A stretch of DNA of 14,885 nucleotides from an uncultured Acidobacteriota bacterium (GTDB lineage Bacteria; Acidobacteriota; Blastocatellia; Pyrinomonadales; Pyrinomonadaceae): positions 9,350 through 24,234 of the forward strand of contig CADEFG010000005.1 in the NCBI GenBank assembly GCA_902826505.1, in the 5' to 3' direction. Position 1 is the stretch's first letter. Each line of letters starts with the position of its first letter. Under the pieces are notes generated by a model. The model did not search any database. It was not told where the DNA came from and saw only the letters and a list, made by a program, of their open reading frames with translations. Shown piece after piece: positions 7,126 to 14,021 of this stretch. Made by a program: the position numbers and the translations under genes.

Positions 7126-7266
7126 TTATTCAAAAACCGAACTACTCCAGGAATTTACAAACTTCTCGACGGTTAAATTGCCGGGCAAAAAATCGATTGA
7201 ACCGTTTTTATTCTGCAAATAGATCGTATAATCGCCGACCGGAGTTTCCGCCGCTGTTTTTATTTT
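7126..7266 (-). pseudogene. Out-of-frame C-terminal coding tail of the metalloprotease
   Basis: Past residue Glu390 of the protease, the next reading frame continues for 45 sensible codons (K-T-A-A-E-T-P-V-G-D-Y-T-I-Y-L-Q, then N-K-N-G-S-I-D-F-L-P-G-N-L-T-V-E) to a TAA at 7126-7128. This completes the Ig/TIG-like beta domain begun in the main frame. Removing one base from either A-run of GAAAATAAAAAC (plus-strand T4 at 7263-7266 or T5 at 7257-7261) restores a 435-residue protein. The annotated frame instead ends in 18 residues, 'NKNSGGNSGRRLYDLFAE'. Confidence 0.8.
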
Positions 7267-8434
7267 CAAAACTAAACACCGAAATTTCTTTACCATAATC
7301 ATATTTCGTAAAATTGCCGTTTGAAACCGTGATAAATGGTGAAGTTGTTCCTATTTTTAAATCTTCGGGATTTAGATTTTTGCCGCCAACATAGATCAAA
7401 TAGGATTTTCCGCTGTTGATCGGAACGGCAAGATTTGACAGCTGTCCGTTAAAACCTGAAAACTGAGCGTCAAAATTTCGGGGTGACAGTATGATTTTTC
7501 TGAGCAGATTCGTCGTTCTGCCCTTCGTAATCTCGATTTCGCCCAAATCCTGCCCGGAAAAATTTGAAGCTGAGTCTTGGATATAAATTTGATATTTACG
7601 GGCTGGCAAACCTTTTAAAAGAAAACTGCCGTCCGGATTTATCTTACTTCCAAGAACAACTCGTCCGGTTTCCGATTCTTCGAGCCAAAGGTTGAAGCCT
7701 TTTGCCGCTTTACCATTTGAAAGCGAAATTTTTCCGTCAATCGCACCGCAACAATCGTCCTCATCCCTCGCTCCGTAAATTGCCCGAATCTGCGATATGT
7801 CGTCTTCACTCAGGGTTCGCGGACTAAAGCTCGAAAGATTAAAAATCCCGTTTTTCCCCTGATGCTCATTCATCGTTGCACCGATAATCGAGGAATGATC
7901 CAAACCAAGCAAATGACCGATTTCATGCGTCAAAGTTGATTCAAAATCGAATGTTCCGGCTGAACCGTCGGTCGAAAATTGTTGATACGGGTTGAGAATA
8001 ATATCGGCTTCGGAAATCTCGCCCTTGCGATTAAAAAAAACTCTTGTGCGTGCAGAAATTTCAGCCGATTCACCGCCAAAGACCAAAAGATTTTCCGGCG
8101 TTTGCGCAATTGTTACGAGACTTGTGCCGTCCCCCGCATTTCCCGCCGGACTGACCGATAATTTATCCGTCCAAATTACTTGAAAATCAATATTGGCAAC
8201 CGTTTCCCAAGCATCCAAACTTCGCCGGACAGCACCTTGAATATCGCTTTCAGGTCTGACAGCCGGATTGGTTTTGATCAAAGAATTTGAAAAAGCGATC
8301 GGAATCGTGACTTTTTTCCAGCGAAGTCCGGGTGTTTTTGAAACCTCGGCAAAAAGCGGGGCATCGGCAATCGCTGTTACTGAAAAAATCAATAACGAAC
8401 AGAGAACCGATAAAAATTTTGCCTGCCGAATCAT
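7208..8434 (-). CDS. Secreted matrixin-like zinc metalloprotease (M10-type), apparently frameshifted near C-terminus
   Basis: The N-terminus is a signal peptide (MIRQAKFLSVLCSLLIFSVTAIA, cleavage near 23). The zinc site HEIGHLLGLDH spans residues 170-180 (His170, Glu171, His174, His180), with a Met-turn candidate at Met188 ('GATMNEH'), which defines a metzincin resembling matrixins (M10). After the catalytic domain (about 35-218) comes a carboxypeptidase-regulatory-like beta domain (about 230-315, 'DGSFLLKGLPARKYQIYI') and an Ig/TIG-like domain (about 345 on). As read, the frame stops at 408 residues, but an intact continuation lies in the next frame (7126-7266), so the last 18 residues are probably not native. 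The start is 5 nt after the stop of the 66-aa membrane gene, so the two form an operon. It likely cleaves extracellular or periplasmic proteins. Confidence 0.88.
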   Translation of the reverse strand: MIRQAKFLSVLCSLLIFSVTAIADAPLFAEVSKTPGLRWKKVTIPIAFSNSLIKTNPAVRPESDIQGAVRRSLDAWETVANIDFQVIWTDKLSVSPAGNAGDGTSLVTIAQTPENLLVFGGESAEISARTRVFFNRKGEISEADIILNPYQQFSTDGSAGTFDFESTLTHEIGHLLGLDHSSIIGATMNEHQGKNGIFNLSSFSPRTLSEDDISQIRAIYGARDEDDCCGAIDGKISLSNGKAAKGFNLWLEESETGRVVLGSKINPDGSFLLKGLPARKYQIYIQDSASNFSGQDLGEIEITKGRTTNLLRKIILSPRNFDAQFSGFNGQLSNLAVPINSGKSYLIYVGGKNLNPEDLKIGTTSPFITVSNGNFTKYDYGKEISVFSFENKNSGGNSGRRLYDLFAE

Positions 8435-8439
8435 TAAAA

Positions 8440-8640
8440 TTATTCCGGGTTTTCGACGCCGACCTTTTCCAGATCCGAAAAACCAACAATCAAAAGCAAC
8501 ACGGCGAGCGCCAAAGTTGCCAGCACGTAAAGAATTGCGATTTGCTCAAAATATATTAAACTACCGATCACGATTGCCACCAGCACAAGCCAAAAAAGGG
8601 CGATTGAGCGGCGGCTGTATTTACTTTCTTTTTCTGCCAT
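8440..8640 (-). CDS. Small two-TM membrane protein, 66 aa
   Basis: MAEKESKYSRRS is followed by two hydrophobic segments, 'IALFWLVLVAIVIGSLIYF' and 'IAILYVLATLALAVLLLIVGF', then an acidic tail 'SDLEKVGVENPE'. I start it at ATG 8640 rather than the longer in-frame ATG at 8715, because the extra 25 residues are polar, untypical and lie in AT-rich spacer. No strong ribosome site precedes either start. The stop is 5 nt from the protease ATG, so they are likely co-transcribed. I do not recognise a family. Confidence 0.7.
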   Translation of the reverse strand: MAEKESKYSRRSIALFWLVLVAIVIGSLIYFEQIAILYVLATLALAVLLLIVGFSDLEKVGVENPE

Positions 8641-8745
8641 ATTTATATTTAAAAACTTTCTCGAATGAAAGCCGATTTTATATTGATAACAAATTTTCAG
8701 ATCCTGAACAATCAAAAAGTTTAGATTGTTTCACAAAAACAACAT

Positions 8746-9792
8746 TCAATCAATAACACGAAGCGGCAATTTTGAGGAATTTTCACTGTTTAAATCATCA
8801 ACTTTGACGACCGGCGGATATTTTCGTTTGACACTTCCCTTTTGTGAAACCTCAACAATATCAAAGGCTTGCAAAATCAGGTCCTCCGTCTGGTTGGCTT
8901 TAATTTTATCCAAATCCGTTTCAATAATTTTCGTTTCGCTCCCGGCGCGCCGAAAGATTGTGATTTTTTTTGGGTCTGCATCTTTTGATAAACCGCCGGC
9001 ACCGGCAATTGCTCTGGAAACTGTCATTTGCGAACGATTTGCTATCTGTCTCGGAGTCGTCACGCCGCCGATTACATAAATCGGCGCGGCTTCCAAAACC
9101 GTAATTATATCACCGCCCAAGACCTGCAGGTTCGCCTCTTTTTTTCCGCTTAACAGATCAGTAATTCTGATGTTGATCGTTTGCGAACCGTTGTCCTGCC
9201 GCGCGGAAATATAACGTTCACGGGTATTAATGTCTTTTTCAGCCGTTGAATTGTTTGGCGAATTTATTTCGGCGCAGCTCAAACTTCCGGGGCGAAAAAT
9301 TTGAATCTCGCCGCTGGCTTTTTCCGTAAAACCACCGGCAAGAATGATCAATTCGTTTAGCCAAACCGGACGTTTTATTTGAAAACGCTGCGGCATCTTG
9401 ACGGCTCCGAAAAGCGTCGAATTAGGACGATTTGAGCGATCAAGAATTTTGACGATTACTTTCGGTTCGCGCAAAATTTTTCGAAAAGCTTTGGCAATAT
9501 CCTGCGCGACCGACTCCTCATTACGGCAAAGCCCCACAATCCGCTCATCAATTGCTTCGGGTCCATTTAGAAATCCTTCGGGCGTCAGCGTTCCGCGCCA
9601 ATCGTATTCAATGCTTCCGATGACATCAACGTCGATCAAATCACCTAAATGAATCAAATTAAGTTCTGAATCTGTTTGTGATTGAGATTTGATTTCAGGA
9701 GTCGGGGTCGGCGTTTGTCCAACCGTCCGGCTTTGCCAACAAAATGTGCAAAGTAAAACTACCAAAATACTCCACAGTTTCCCTGTTTTCAT
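8746..9792 (-). CDS. Polysaccharide biosynthesis/export protein with SLBB domains (Wza-like), 348 aa
   Basis: A signal peptide (MKTGKLWSILVVLLCTFCW, ending near 'TVGQ') and a Pro/Thr linker lead to a polysaccharide-export domain at about 46-118 ('LIHLGDLIDVDVIGS', 'LTPEGFLNGPEA', 'KILREPKVIVKILD'). Two SLBB-type beta-grasp segments follow: about 125-235 ('LNELIILAGGFTEKASGEIQIFRPGS') and about 238-315 ('IYVIGGVTTPRQIANRSQMTVSRAIAGAGGLSKDADPKKITIFRR'-like, in pieces). Such proteins form or gate the outer-membrane channel for capsule or exopolysaccharide. No glycosyltransferases lie beside it here, which is unusual for an export gene. It begins 22 nt after the zinc-ribbon gene and is likely last in a three-gene operon. 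No lipobox is evident. Confidence 0.9.
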   Translation of the reverse strand: MKTGKLWSILVVLLCTFCWQSRTVGQTPTPTPEIKSQSQTDSELNLIHLGDLIDVDVIGSIEYDWRGTLTPEGFLNGPEAIDERIVGLCRNEESVAQDIAKAFRKILREPKVIVKILDRSNRPNSTLFGAVKMPQRFQIKRPVWLNELIILAGGFTEKASGEIQIFRPGSLSCAEINSPNNSTAEKDINTRERYISARQDNGSQTINIRITDLLSGKKEANLQVLGGDIITVLEAAPIYVIGGVTTPRQIANRSQMTVSRAIAGAGGLSKDADPKKITIFRRAGSETKIIETDLDKIKANQTEDLILQAFDIVEVSQKGSVKRKYPPVVKVDDLNSENSSKLPLRVID

Positions 9793-9814
9793 TAGTAAAA
9801 CACCCGGTTTCAGT

Positions 9815-10147
9815 TTAACTTTGACCTTTTTTTCTGGCTTTCTTTTTTTTAACCGTCAAAGTATCGAGGGAAACTAATTCTTCTATATTCTCTTGCGGCA
9901 ATTCAACAACTGGGATACCGGTGGGTTTATCTTTGAAATTTTCATTTTTTTTGACGGTCTGGTTTTTTTTTGCGCTTTTTGTGGGTTTTGCTGAAACAGT
10001 TCCCGGAACGGCAAACCCCGTAAATTCCCAATTGCAATTATCGCATAATAAATTATAACGAAAGATAATTTTTGACCATATCGGTGTAGGACGATAGCCT
10101 CGCCGGACACGCTTGCTGAGACATTTTGGACATTTCTGACTAATCAT
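9815..10147 (-). CDS. Zinc-ribbon protein with Lys-rich tail, 110 aa
   Basis: The first 45 residues hold a four-cysteine zinc ribbon (C6-x2-C9 ... C35-x2-C38) in the setting 'CPKCLSKRVRRGYRPTP' and 'LLCDNCNWEFTGFAVPGT'. The rest is a polar, Lys-rich linker ending 'VKKKKARKKGQS'. The ATG overlaps the stop of the preceding gene by 8 nt (ATGATTAG, 10147-10140), so translation is probably coupled. It sits between a two-TM protein and an SLBB export protein. I do not know its function; nucleic-acid contact or a structural role is only suggested by composition. Confidence 0.82.
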   Translation of the reverse strand: MISQKCPKCLSKRVRRGYRPTPIWSKIIFRYNLLCDNCNWEFTGFAVPGTVSAKPTKSAKKNQTVKKNENFKDKPTGIPVVELPQENIEELVSLDTLTVKKKKARKKGQS

Positions 10148-11132
10148 TTCTCTTTTTACTGCCGAGATTTTTATTTTTTGTGGAAATCTCGAGGATTTTT
10201 TGAATCTCTAAATTGATCTGTTCTGCAAGTAAATCTGTTTGTTTACTTTGCGCATTTTCTCTCGCAAGGAAAAAAAGTGCATCTTTATAATGACTGACTG
10301 CCCGCTTGTAATTGCCTTTGAAGGCTGAACGCTCTGCTTGTTCGATCCAATGTGCGACCCGAATTGAAGTTATAAACTCCTTGATCGCAACTTCCGATTC
10401 AACCAACCGCTGTTCATCCGGGTAATATTCTAAGGTTGTTGTTATTACGTTCAACGCCTTTTGAGCGGTTTCAGTTTTTTCCGCCATGGTGGCGCGGTTT
10501 TTGGCATCAAGGGTTAGTCGGCGCGCTTCGATCTCCGCCCAGCTCAAAAGATGAAACTTATGCATTTGCTTGACAATTTCTCTGCCGCGCCGCAAACCCG
10601 CCACGCGGGGCGAACCCAACCCGACGGTTTCTAATTCCCTTTTGTTTATTTCAAGATACTCGTTACAAATTTCAAAAACTTCATAATGCCCATCGGAAAG
10701 TTTCATAAAAACCTTAGCGGCATCGGATTTTTTTTGAATTTGCTTGATAATTTCCGCATTTTTTTCGACTGATAATTTTTTCTCTTGGGAATAGTTTTTT
10801 TTGTGAAGCGTTGCGCTATCCAAATTAAAATCAAGCCTTTTTTCGATCAAAAGATAGCGGTTACGGGCTTTTCGCAATACAATTTCACGCAAAAAAACCG
10901 CCCCGATCAAAATCAAACTCGCGCCCATTCCAGCCGGAATCCACGGCGTCTCTTCCTCCCCATCGTGTAAAATCCCCCAAACCAAAAAGAAAAAAGCAAT
11001 AGATATCGCTGCTGCCAGAATGTAATAATTAGATGCCGGAAGCCAAAACGGACGACGATATTTCGTCGTCTTGTTATGCAATCGCGGCGGAAAACGACGA
11101 ATCTGACCGGTGCGATTTGGTCTTTCAGTCAA
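10140..11132 (-). CDS. Uncharacterised two-TM protein with long helical cytoplasmic domain, 330 aa (TTG start)
   Basis: A basic N-terminus (1-33) precedes two membrane segments ('YYILAAAISIAFFFLVWGIL' at about 36-55 and 'IPAGMGASLILIGAVFLREIV' at about 69-89). A long, mostly helical, charged domain follows, with a TPR-like helix pair near 'QAERSAFKGNYKRAVSHYKD' (about 267-286). The start is TTG at 11132, supported by a strong GGGGG Shine-Dalgarno-like run at 11139-11143 six bases upstream; no ATG fits. It heads a probable operon with the zinc-ribbon and polysaccharide-export genes, suggesting an envelope role. The family is not recognised. Confidence 0.85.
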   Translation of the reverse strand: MTERPNRTGQIRRFPPRLHNKTTKYRRPFWLPASNYYILAAAISIAFFFLVWGILHDGEEETPWIPAGMGASLILIGAVFLREIVLRKARNRYLLIEKRLDFNLDSATLHKKNYSQEKKLSVEKNAEIIKQIQKKSDAAKVFMKLSDGHYEVFEICNEYLEINKRELETVGLGSPRVAGLRRGREIVKQMHKFHLLSWAEIEARRLTLDAKNRATMAEKTETAQKALNVITTTLEYYPDEQRLVESEVAIKEFITSIRVAHWIEQAERSAFKGNYKRAVSHYKDALFFLARENAQSKQTDLLAEQINLEIQKILEISTKNKNLGSKKRND

Positions 11133-11185
11133 GTTTTACCCCCTAATTTATGTTAATTTTTTTAAAACTAAAAGCCAAATTGTTA

Positions 11186-11217
11186 ATTATAGTTAAATTT
11201 TCTGTCGAAGTTGTCAA
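11186..11217 (-). promoter_or_regulatory. Possible promoter for the TTG-start operon
   Basis: On the minus strand TTGACA (11217-11212) and TATAAT (11191-11186) are perfect hexamers, but the spacer is 20 bases, longer than RNA polymerase normally tolerates. The position is right: the start site would be near 11179, about 47 nt before the TTG codon. The -10 may be used with a different -35 or an activator. Confidence 0.35.
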
Positions 11218-11270
11218 TAATAATTTACCTTTTCGTGAAAGATTCCCAATTCTGTTGTATGGTTTATTTT

Positions 11271-11435
11271 ATGGGCAAGGCGAAAAAGAAAAAAAAAGAG
11301 CAGCCGATTTTTGATTCGATCCGGAAACCAACCGCACCGCCAAGCCAGAAATTTGGTCAGGAAAAGTCCGATGAAAAAGCGCGCCCATCGCAGCGCAAAG
11401 TCAAGCATAAAAAAAAGGATGATTCTTTAGATTAA
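11271..11435 (+). CDS. Small Lys-rich conserved-type protein, 54 aa
   Basis: MGKAKKKKKEQPIFDSIRKP followed by 'TAPPSQKFGQEK' and a basic tail. The '[FS]DSIRKPTAPPS' core is a motif I associate with short bacterial proteins of unknown function. I prefer the ATG at 11271 over the in-frame ATG at 11211, because the upstream 20 residues are hydrophobic, atypical, and overlap the divergent promoter region. No strong ribosome site is visible. Its stop is 2 nt before the next ATG, so both are co-translated. It is cytoplasmic, and high positive charge suggests RNA, DNA or ribosome contact (inference). Confidence 0.72.
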   Translation: MGKAKKKKKEQPIFDSIRKPTAPPSQKFGQEKSDEKARPSQRKVKHKKKDDSLD

Positions 11436-11437
11436 TT

Positions 11438-11668
11438 ATGGGATTTTTTAAGAATTTTTACCGCAAGATGATTCGCCCGAACGTTTGGGCACGCCCTGAA
11501 ATGGCGGTTACTTTTCGCGCTGAAATTATGCCGGGGAAAAGCCGTCAGGAACGAACTTTCAGAATTAAGGAAGTTTTACCGAATGGTCGCGTTGTCCTGT
11601 ATGATTTTACTGGCGAACATCGTCAAAGTTCGTTTGAGGCAGTAAATTTTAAGCGTGAAAATCTTTAA
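11438..11668 (+). CDS. Conserved-type hypothetical protein, 76 aa
   Basis: The protein is basic, with a beta-rich centre: 'MAVTFRAEIMPGKSRQERTF' then 'RIKEVLPNGRVVLYDFTGEH'. This looks like a small barrel or strand-loop-strand domain. There is no signal or membrane segment. Its ATG is 2 nt after the stop of the 54-aa gene and has no ribosome site of its own, pointing to translational coupling. It converges on the MBL-fold gene with 14 bp between stops. The family is not recognised. Confidence 0.8.
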   Translation: MGFFKNFYRKMIRPNVWARPEMAVTFRAEIMPGKSRQERTFRIKEVLPNGRVVLYDFTGEHRQSSFEAVNFKRENL

Positions 11669-11682
11669 AGTTTCACAAAATT

Positions 11683-12456
11683 CTACCATTCATAAACTTT
11701 GCCAACTTCTAAAACCTGTAGATTTTCAATTTTCAAATCTTTGATTTGTCGAGAAACCTGGTCGAAATACATTGGTTTGATATTGACAACAAAAATGGGA
11801 CAATTTGTTTTTAATTTGGCTAATTCTTTTTGCAAGACGCTTGGCGTCAAATGATGCGAATTACAGGCTAAAGTATTTAGTTCGTTGGGAAATGCGCATT
11901 CGACGAGAATTGCTGTGAGATTTTTTTCTTCATTAACAACTTCCCAGAATCTATCCATTTCCGCCGTATCATTTGTCAAAGCAAAAACTGCTTTTTCATC
12001 CGAAACAATGAATCCGACCGAAGGAACTTTATGATTGACCTTTACCGCTTTGACCTTCAGATGTTTGACCAAAAAATCCTGTTCGATTTCAAATGGACGA
12101 TATTCCAAGACAACTCCGTGGTCGTTTCTAAGCTCTGAGAACCGCGGATAAATTGACCAATTAAAAATATCCCGCTCCAAGATTTCGATAACTTCCGCCG
12201 TGGCGTGAATCTGAATCGGTCGTTTAATTGTTGCAAACAAATCATCTATATAAAGCGGCAAACCGGCAATATGATCAAGATGAGCATGTGAAATCACAAC
12301 ATCGCGAATCTGTTTTTTCTGTGCGGAGGTTGTGGAAATTGCCAGACTTCCTGCATCAAAAGCAATCAGGTCGTCAATCACGAAACACGCCAGATGTTGC
12401 CGCGCCGACGCGCGTCCGTTTTCGTCAAATGTGCTTGGAAGAAGTTGAAATTTCAT
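11683..12456 (-). CDS. MBL-fold metallo-hydrolase, class II cyclic-nucleotide phosphodiesterase-like, 257 aa
   Basis: The metallo-beta-lactamase motif HAHLDH is at residues 57-62, followed by 'IAGLPLYIDDL'. Further metal ligands fit His142 ('VNHKVPSVGF'), Asp163 ('LTNDT') and His201/His202 ('NSHHLTP'). The pattern 'SHAHLDHIAGLPL' with a late 'ECAFPNE ... SHHLTP' resembles class II 3',5'-cyclic nucleotide phosphodiesterases (PDE1/CpdP-like), but other small phosphodiester or thioester substrates are possible. It is cytoplasmic, with no signal. The ATG at 12456 has no strong ribosome site. It lies 43 nt downstream of the SDR gene on the same strand, probably co-transcribed. Confidence 0.87.
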   Translation of the reverse strand: MKFQLLPSTFDENGRASARQHLACFVIDDLIAFDAGSLAISTTSAQKKQIRDVVISHAHLDHIAGLPLYIDDLFATIKRPIQIHATAEVIEILERDIFNWSIYPRFSELRNDHGVVLEYRPFEIEQDFLVKHLKVKAVKVNHKVPSVGFIVSDEKAVFALTNDTAEMDRFWEVVNEEKNLTAILVECAFPNELNTLACNSHHLTPSVLQKELAKLKTNCPIFVVNIKPMYFDQVSRQIKDLKIENLQVLEVGKVYEW

Positions 12457-12499
12457 CGAAAATTTCGGGTTTTCAAATTGTGGCTGTCAATTTTGAATT

Positions 12500-13261
12500 T
12501 TAACGCGCACAAGTTTGTGCGCGTCCGCCGTCAATTTCATAGGTCGCGCCTGTGATCCAGGAAGCTTTTTCCGATGCCAGAAAATAGATCAAATCGGCAA
12601 CCTCCTTGGCTTGACCAACCCGCCCGAGCGGATGAGTATTTTTCGAGTTTTCCAGAAATTCTTGATAACTCTCATCTGCCATTCCGCCCCGTTTATGCAA
12701 ATTTGTCACAACCACACCAGGGTTTACGGCATTCACCCGGATGTTTTTTGGTGCAAGTTCCAATGCCGCACAACGTGTCAATTGGTCAACACCGGCTTTT
12801 GACACACAATATGCCAAAACATTTGGAAAGGAACGGGCTCCGGCAACACTGGATACATTGACAATATTTCCTTTTGTTTTTTCAAGGTGCGGAATACATT
12901 TCTGCATCATAAAAAAAACCGAACGTAAATTGATGTCAAACATTTTATCCCAATCATCCAGTGTCGTATTTTCAACTGAACCGTTCATAATGATTCCGGC
13001 TGAATTGACCAAAACGTCAATTTGACCGAAATTTTGCACGGTGTCGTTGACCAAGCGTTCAACCTGGGTCGTTTCCCGGATGTCGGCGAGATGAATTTTC
13101 ATCGAACCTTTCTTTCCTTGTGCCTGATTCCGCAAAGCGCTTAACTCTTTTTCATTTCTGCCAACTGCGATCACATTTGAGCCGCTTTTTGCAAAAAGTA
13201 TTGCCGTTGCTCGTCCGATGCCGCTACTCGCACCTGTCACAATTACAACTTTTCCGGTCAT
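12500..13261 (-). CDS. Short-chain dehydrogenase/reductase (classical SDR), 253 aa
   Basis: The classical SDR signature is complete. The cofactor motif 'TGASSGIG' is at 9-16, 'NSAG' at 86-89, and the catalytic tetrad Asn111-Ser138-Tyr151-Lys155 is present ('YCVSK'). 'NPGVV' and a C-terminal 'ITGATYEIDGG' follow. Arg35 after the second strand ('AVGRN') suggests NADP(H) preference. The substrate is unknown; the closest everyday relatives are glucose-1-dehydrogenase or FabG-like oxidoreductases. I start at ATG 13261 (MTGKVVIVTG), the normal SDR N-terminus, instead of the in-frame GTG at 13303 that would add an untypical 14 residues. Neither start has a strong ribosome site. Confidence 0.93.
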   Translation of the reverse strand: MTGKVVIVTGASSGIGRATAILFAKSGSNVIAVGRNEKELSALRNQAQGKKGSMKIHLADIRETTQVERLVNDTVQNFGQIDVLVNSAGIIMNGSVENTTLDDWDKMFDINLRSVFFMMQKCIPHLEKTKGNIVNVSSVAGARSFPNVLAYCVSKAGVDQLTRCAALELAPKNIRVNAVNPGVVVTNLHKRGGMADESYQEFLENSKNTHPLGRVGQAKEVADLIYFLASEKASWITGATYEIDGGRAQTCAR

Positions 13262-13373
13262 ATTTATTGAAGTGAATTTACTAACTTTTTTGCAGTTTAG
13301 CACAAAATTATTTTTCTAAGTCTAAATAATTAAATCTTTAAAAACAAAATATGATTGTAATTTTGGCTTTGAC

Positions 13374-13401
13374 AAAAAAAAGACGGTCTCATTTGACCGT
13401 C
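13374..13401 (-). terminator. Rho-independent terminator of the 75-aa gene
   Basis: On the minus strand GACGGTC pairs perfectly with GACCGTC (7 bp, loop AAATGA) and is followed immediately by eight Ts. It lies about 70 nt after the stop codon at 13471, in the correct orientation for that gene. Confidence 0.88.
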
Positions 13402-13470
13402 CCAATAATATCAGAAATTGTATTGTTTTGATAAAGACTTAAGCAAAATCAAACAAATTGCATCAAAAAC

Positions 13471-13698
13471 CTACGCGCCGCATTTTTGCGGTTGTGGCGA
13501 GAAAAACTTTTCGATCGCCTGTCTAGTTTCGTCGCGCTTGCGTTGCTGGACATCGCTGACCCAGGTCGTCACCGTCGAAACCATTTCACGAGCCGCCACT
13601 TGTTTTGAATTTTTCTGAACAACGACGGGCTTTGCAGGCTTTTCCGCCGCTTTCATCTCACTTTTCTTGATAACTTTTATTTTTGCCTTAGCTGTCAT
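13471..13698 (-). CDS. Small Lys/Ala-rich orphan protein, 75 aa
   Basis: MTAKAKIKVIKKSEMKAAEK is a basic, disordered-looking N-half. 'AAREMVSTVTTWVSDVQQRKRDETRQAIEKFF' forms an amphipathic helical segment, and the end is 'PQPQKCGA'. There is no signal peptide or membrane segment. A GAGGG ribosome site (13707-13703) four bases before the ATG fixes the start. It is monocistronic, with a strong terminator and a sigma-54-type promoter (13793-13778) about 70-95 nt upstream. I do not recognise a family; the charge and length resemble small DNA- or ribosome-associated proteins, but that is only an impression. Confidence 0.82.
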   Translation of the reverse strand: MTAKAKIKVIKKSEMKAAEKPAKPVVVQKNSKQVAAREMVSTVTTWVSDVQQRKRDETRQAIEKFFSPQPQKCGA

Positions 13699-13777
13699 AA
13701 TTCCCTCTTTCTATGCTGTATGATTTTAATTTATTAATCCCTAAGAAATATCCCTTTATTCCTTGCTCGTTGTAACT

Positions 13778-13793
13778 TGCAATTTCAATGCCA
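13778..13793 (-). promoter_or_regulatory. Sigma-54 (-24/-12) promoter for the 75-aa gene
   Basis: The minus strand reads TGGCATTGAAATTGCA, matching the sigma-54 consensus TGGCAC-N5-TTGCW at the GG (-24) and GC (-12) pairs with the obligatory 10 intervening bases. The predicted start site is near 13767, giving a leader of about 70 nt with a good ribosome site. Confidence 0.65.
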
Positions 13794-13839
13794 CTTTATA
13801 GACGGCAATCAAAATATCTTTTGCAAATTATTTTCAGTA

Positions 13840-13908
13840 TGCGTATTTTTTTTTGCAATCTGCAAAGAGTTTATTTATTTTTTGCGTATTGCTAATTTAT
13901 TTAACGCA
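13840..13908. promoter_or_regulatory. Candidate enhancer-binding (UAS) region: TGCGTATT repeats
   Basis: TGCGTATT occurs at 13840-13847 and 13883-13890 (43 bp apart), with the inverse ACGCA at 13904-13908. The cluster sits roughly 75-140 bp upstream of the minus-strand sigma-54 start site and 125-190 bp upstream of the plus-strand one, the usual range for activator sites. Binding by an activator is inference. Confidence 0.3.
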
Positions 13909-14005
13909 TTTACCAAATAAATTGTTCCTTTGTTTTTTAAACCAATTTCGATTTCCTCAACATTTCTATTATAAAAGTAATTTCACGATCAAATTCTATT
14001 TAGAG

Positions 14006-14021
14006 TGGCATATTCATTGCC
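14006..14021 (+). promoter_or_regulatory. Sigma-54 (-24/-12) promoter for the 14037 gene
   Basis: TGGCATATTCATTGCC matches the -24 TGGCA and -12 TTGC elements with the exact 10-base interval between GG and GC. The predicted start is near 14032, only about 5 nt before the ATG at 14037, which fits the lack of a ribosome site there but would make the message nearly leaderless. The sequence is also a palindrome, TGGCA-N7-TGCCA (14006-14022), so a repressor or activator site is the alternative. Confidence 0.55.

Noticed and set aside
8701..8732. Weak inverted repeat AACAATC/GATTGTT after the polysaccharide-export gene
   Set aside because: The stem is only 7 AT-rich base pairs with a 10-nt loop and no clear T tract, too weak to call a terminator.
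8268..8756. Plus-strand 162-aa ORF opposite the protease and 66-aa genes
   Set aside because: It is antisense to a signal-peptide region and a two-TM protein with coherent hydrophobicity, and has no ribosome site.
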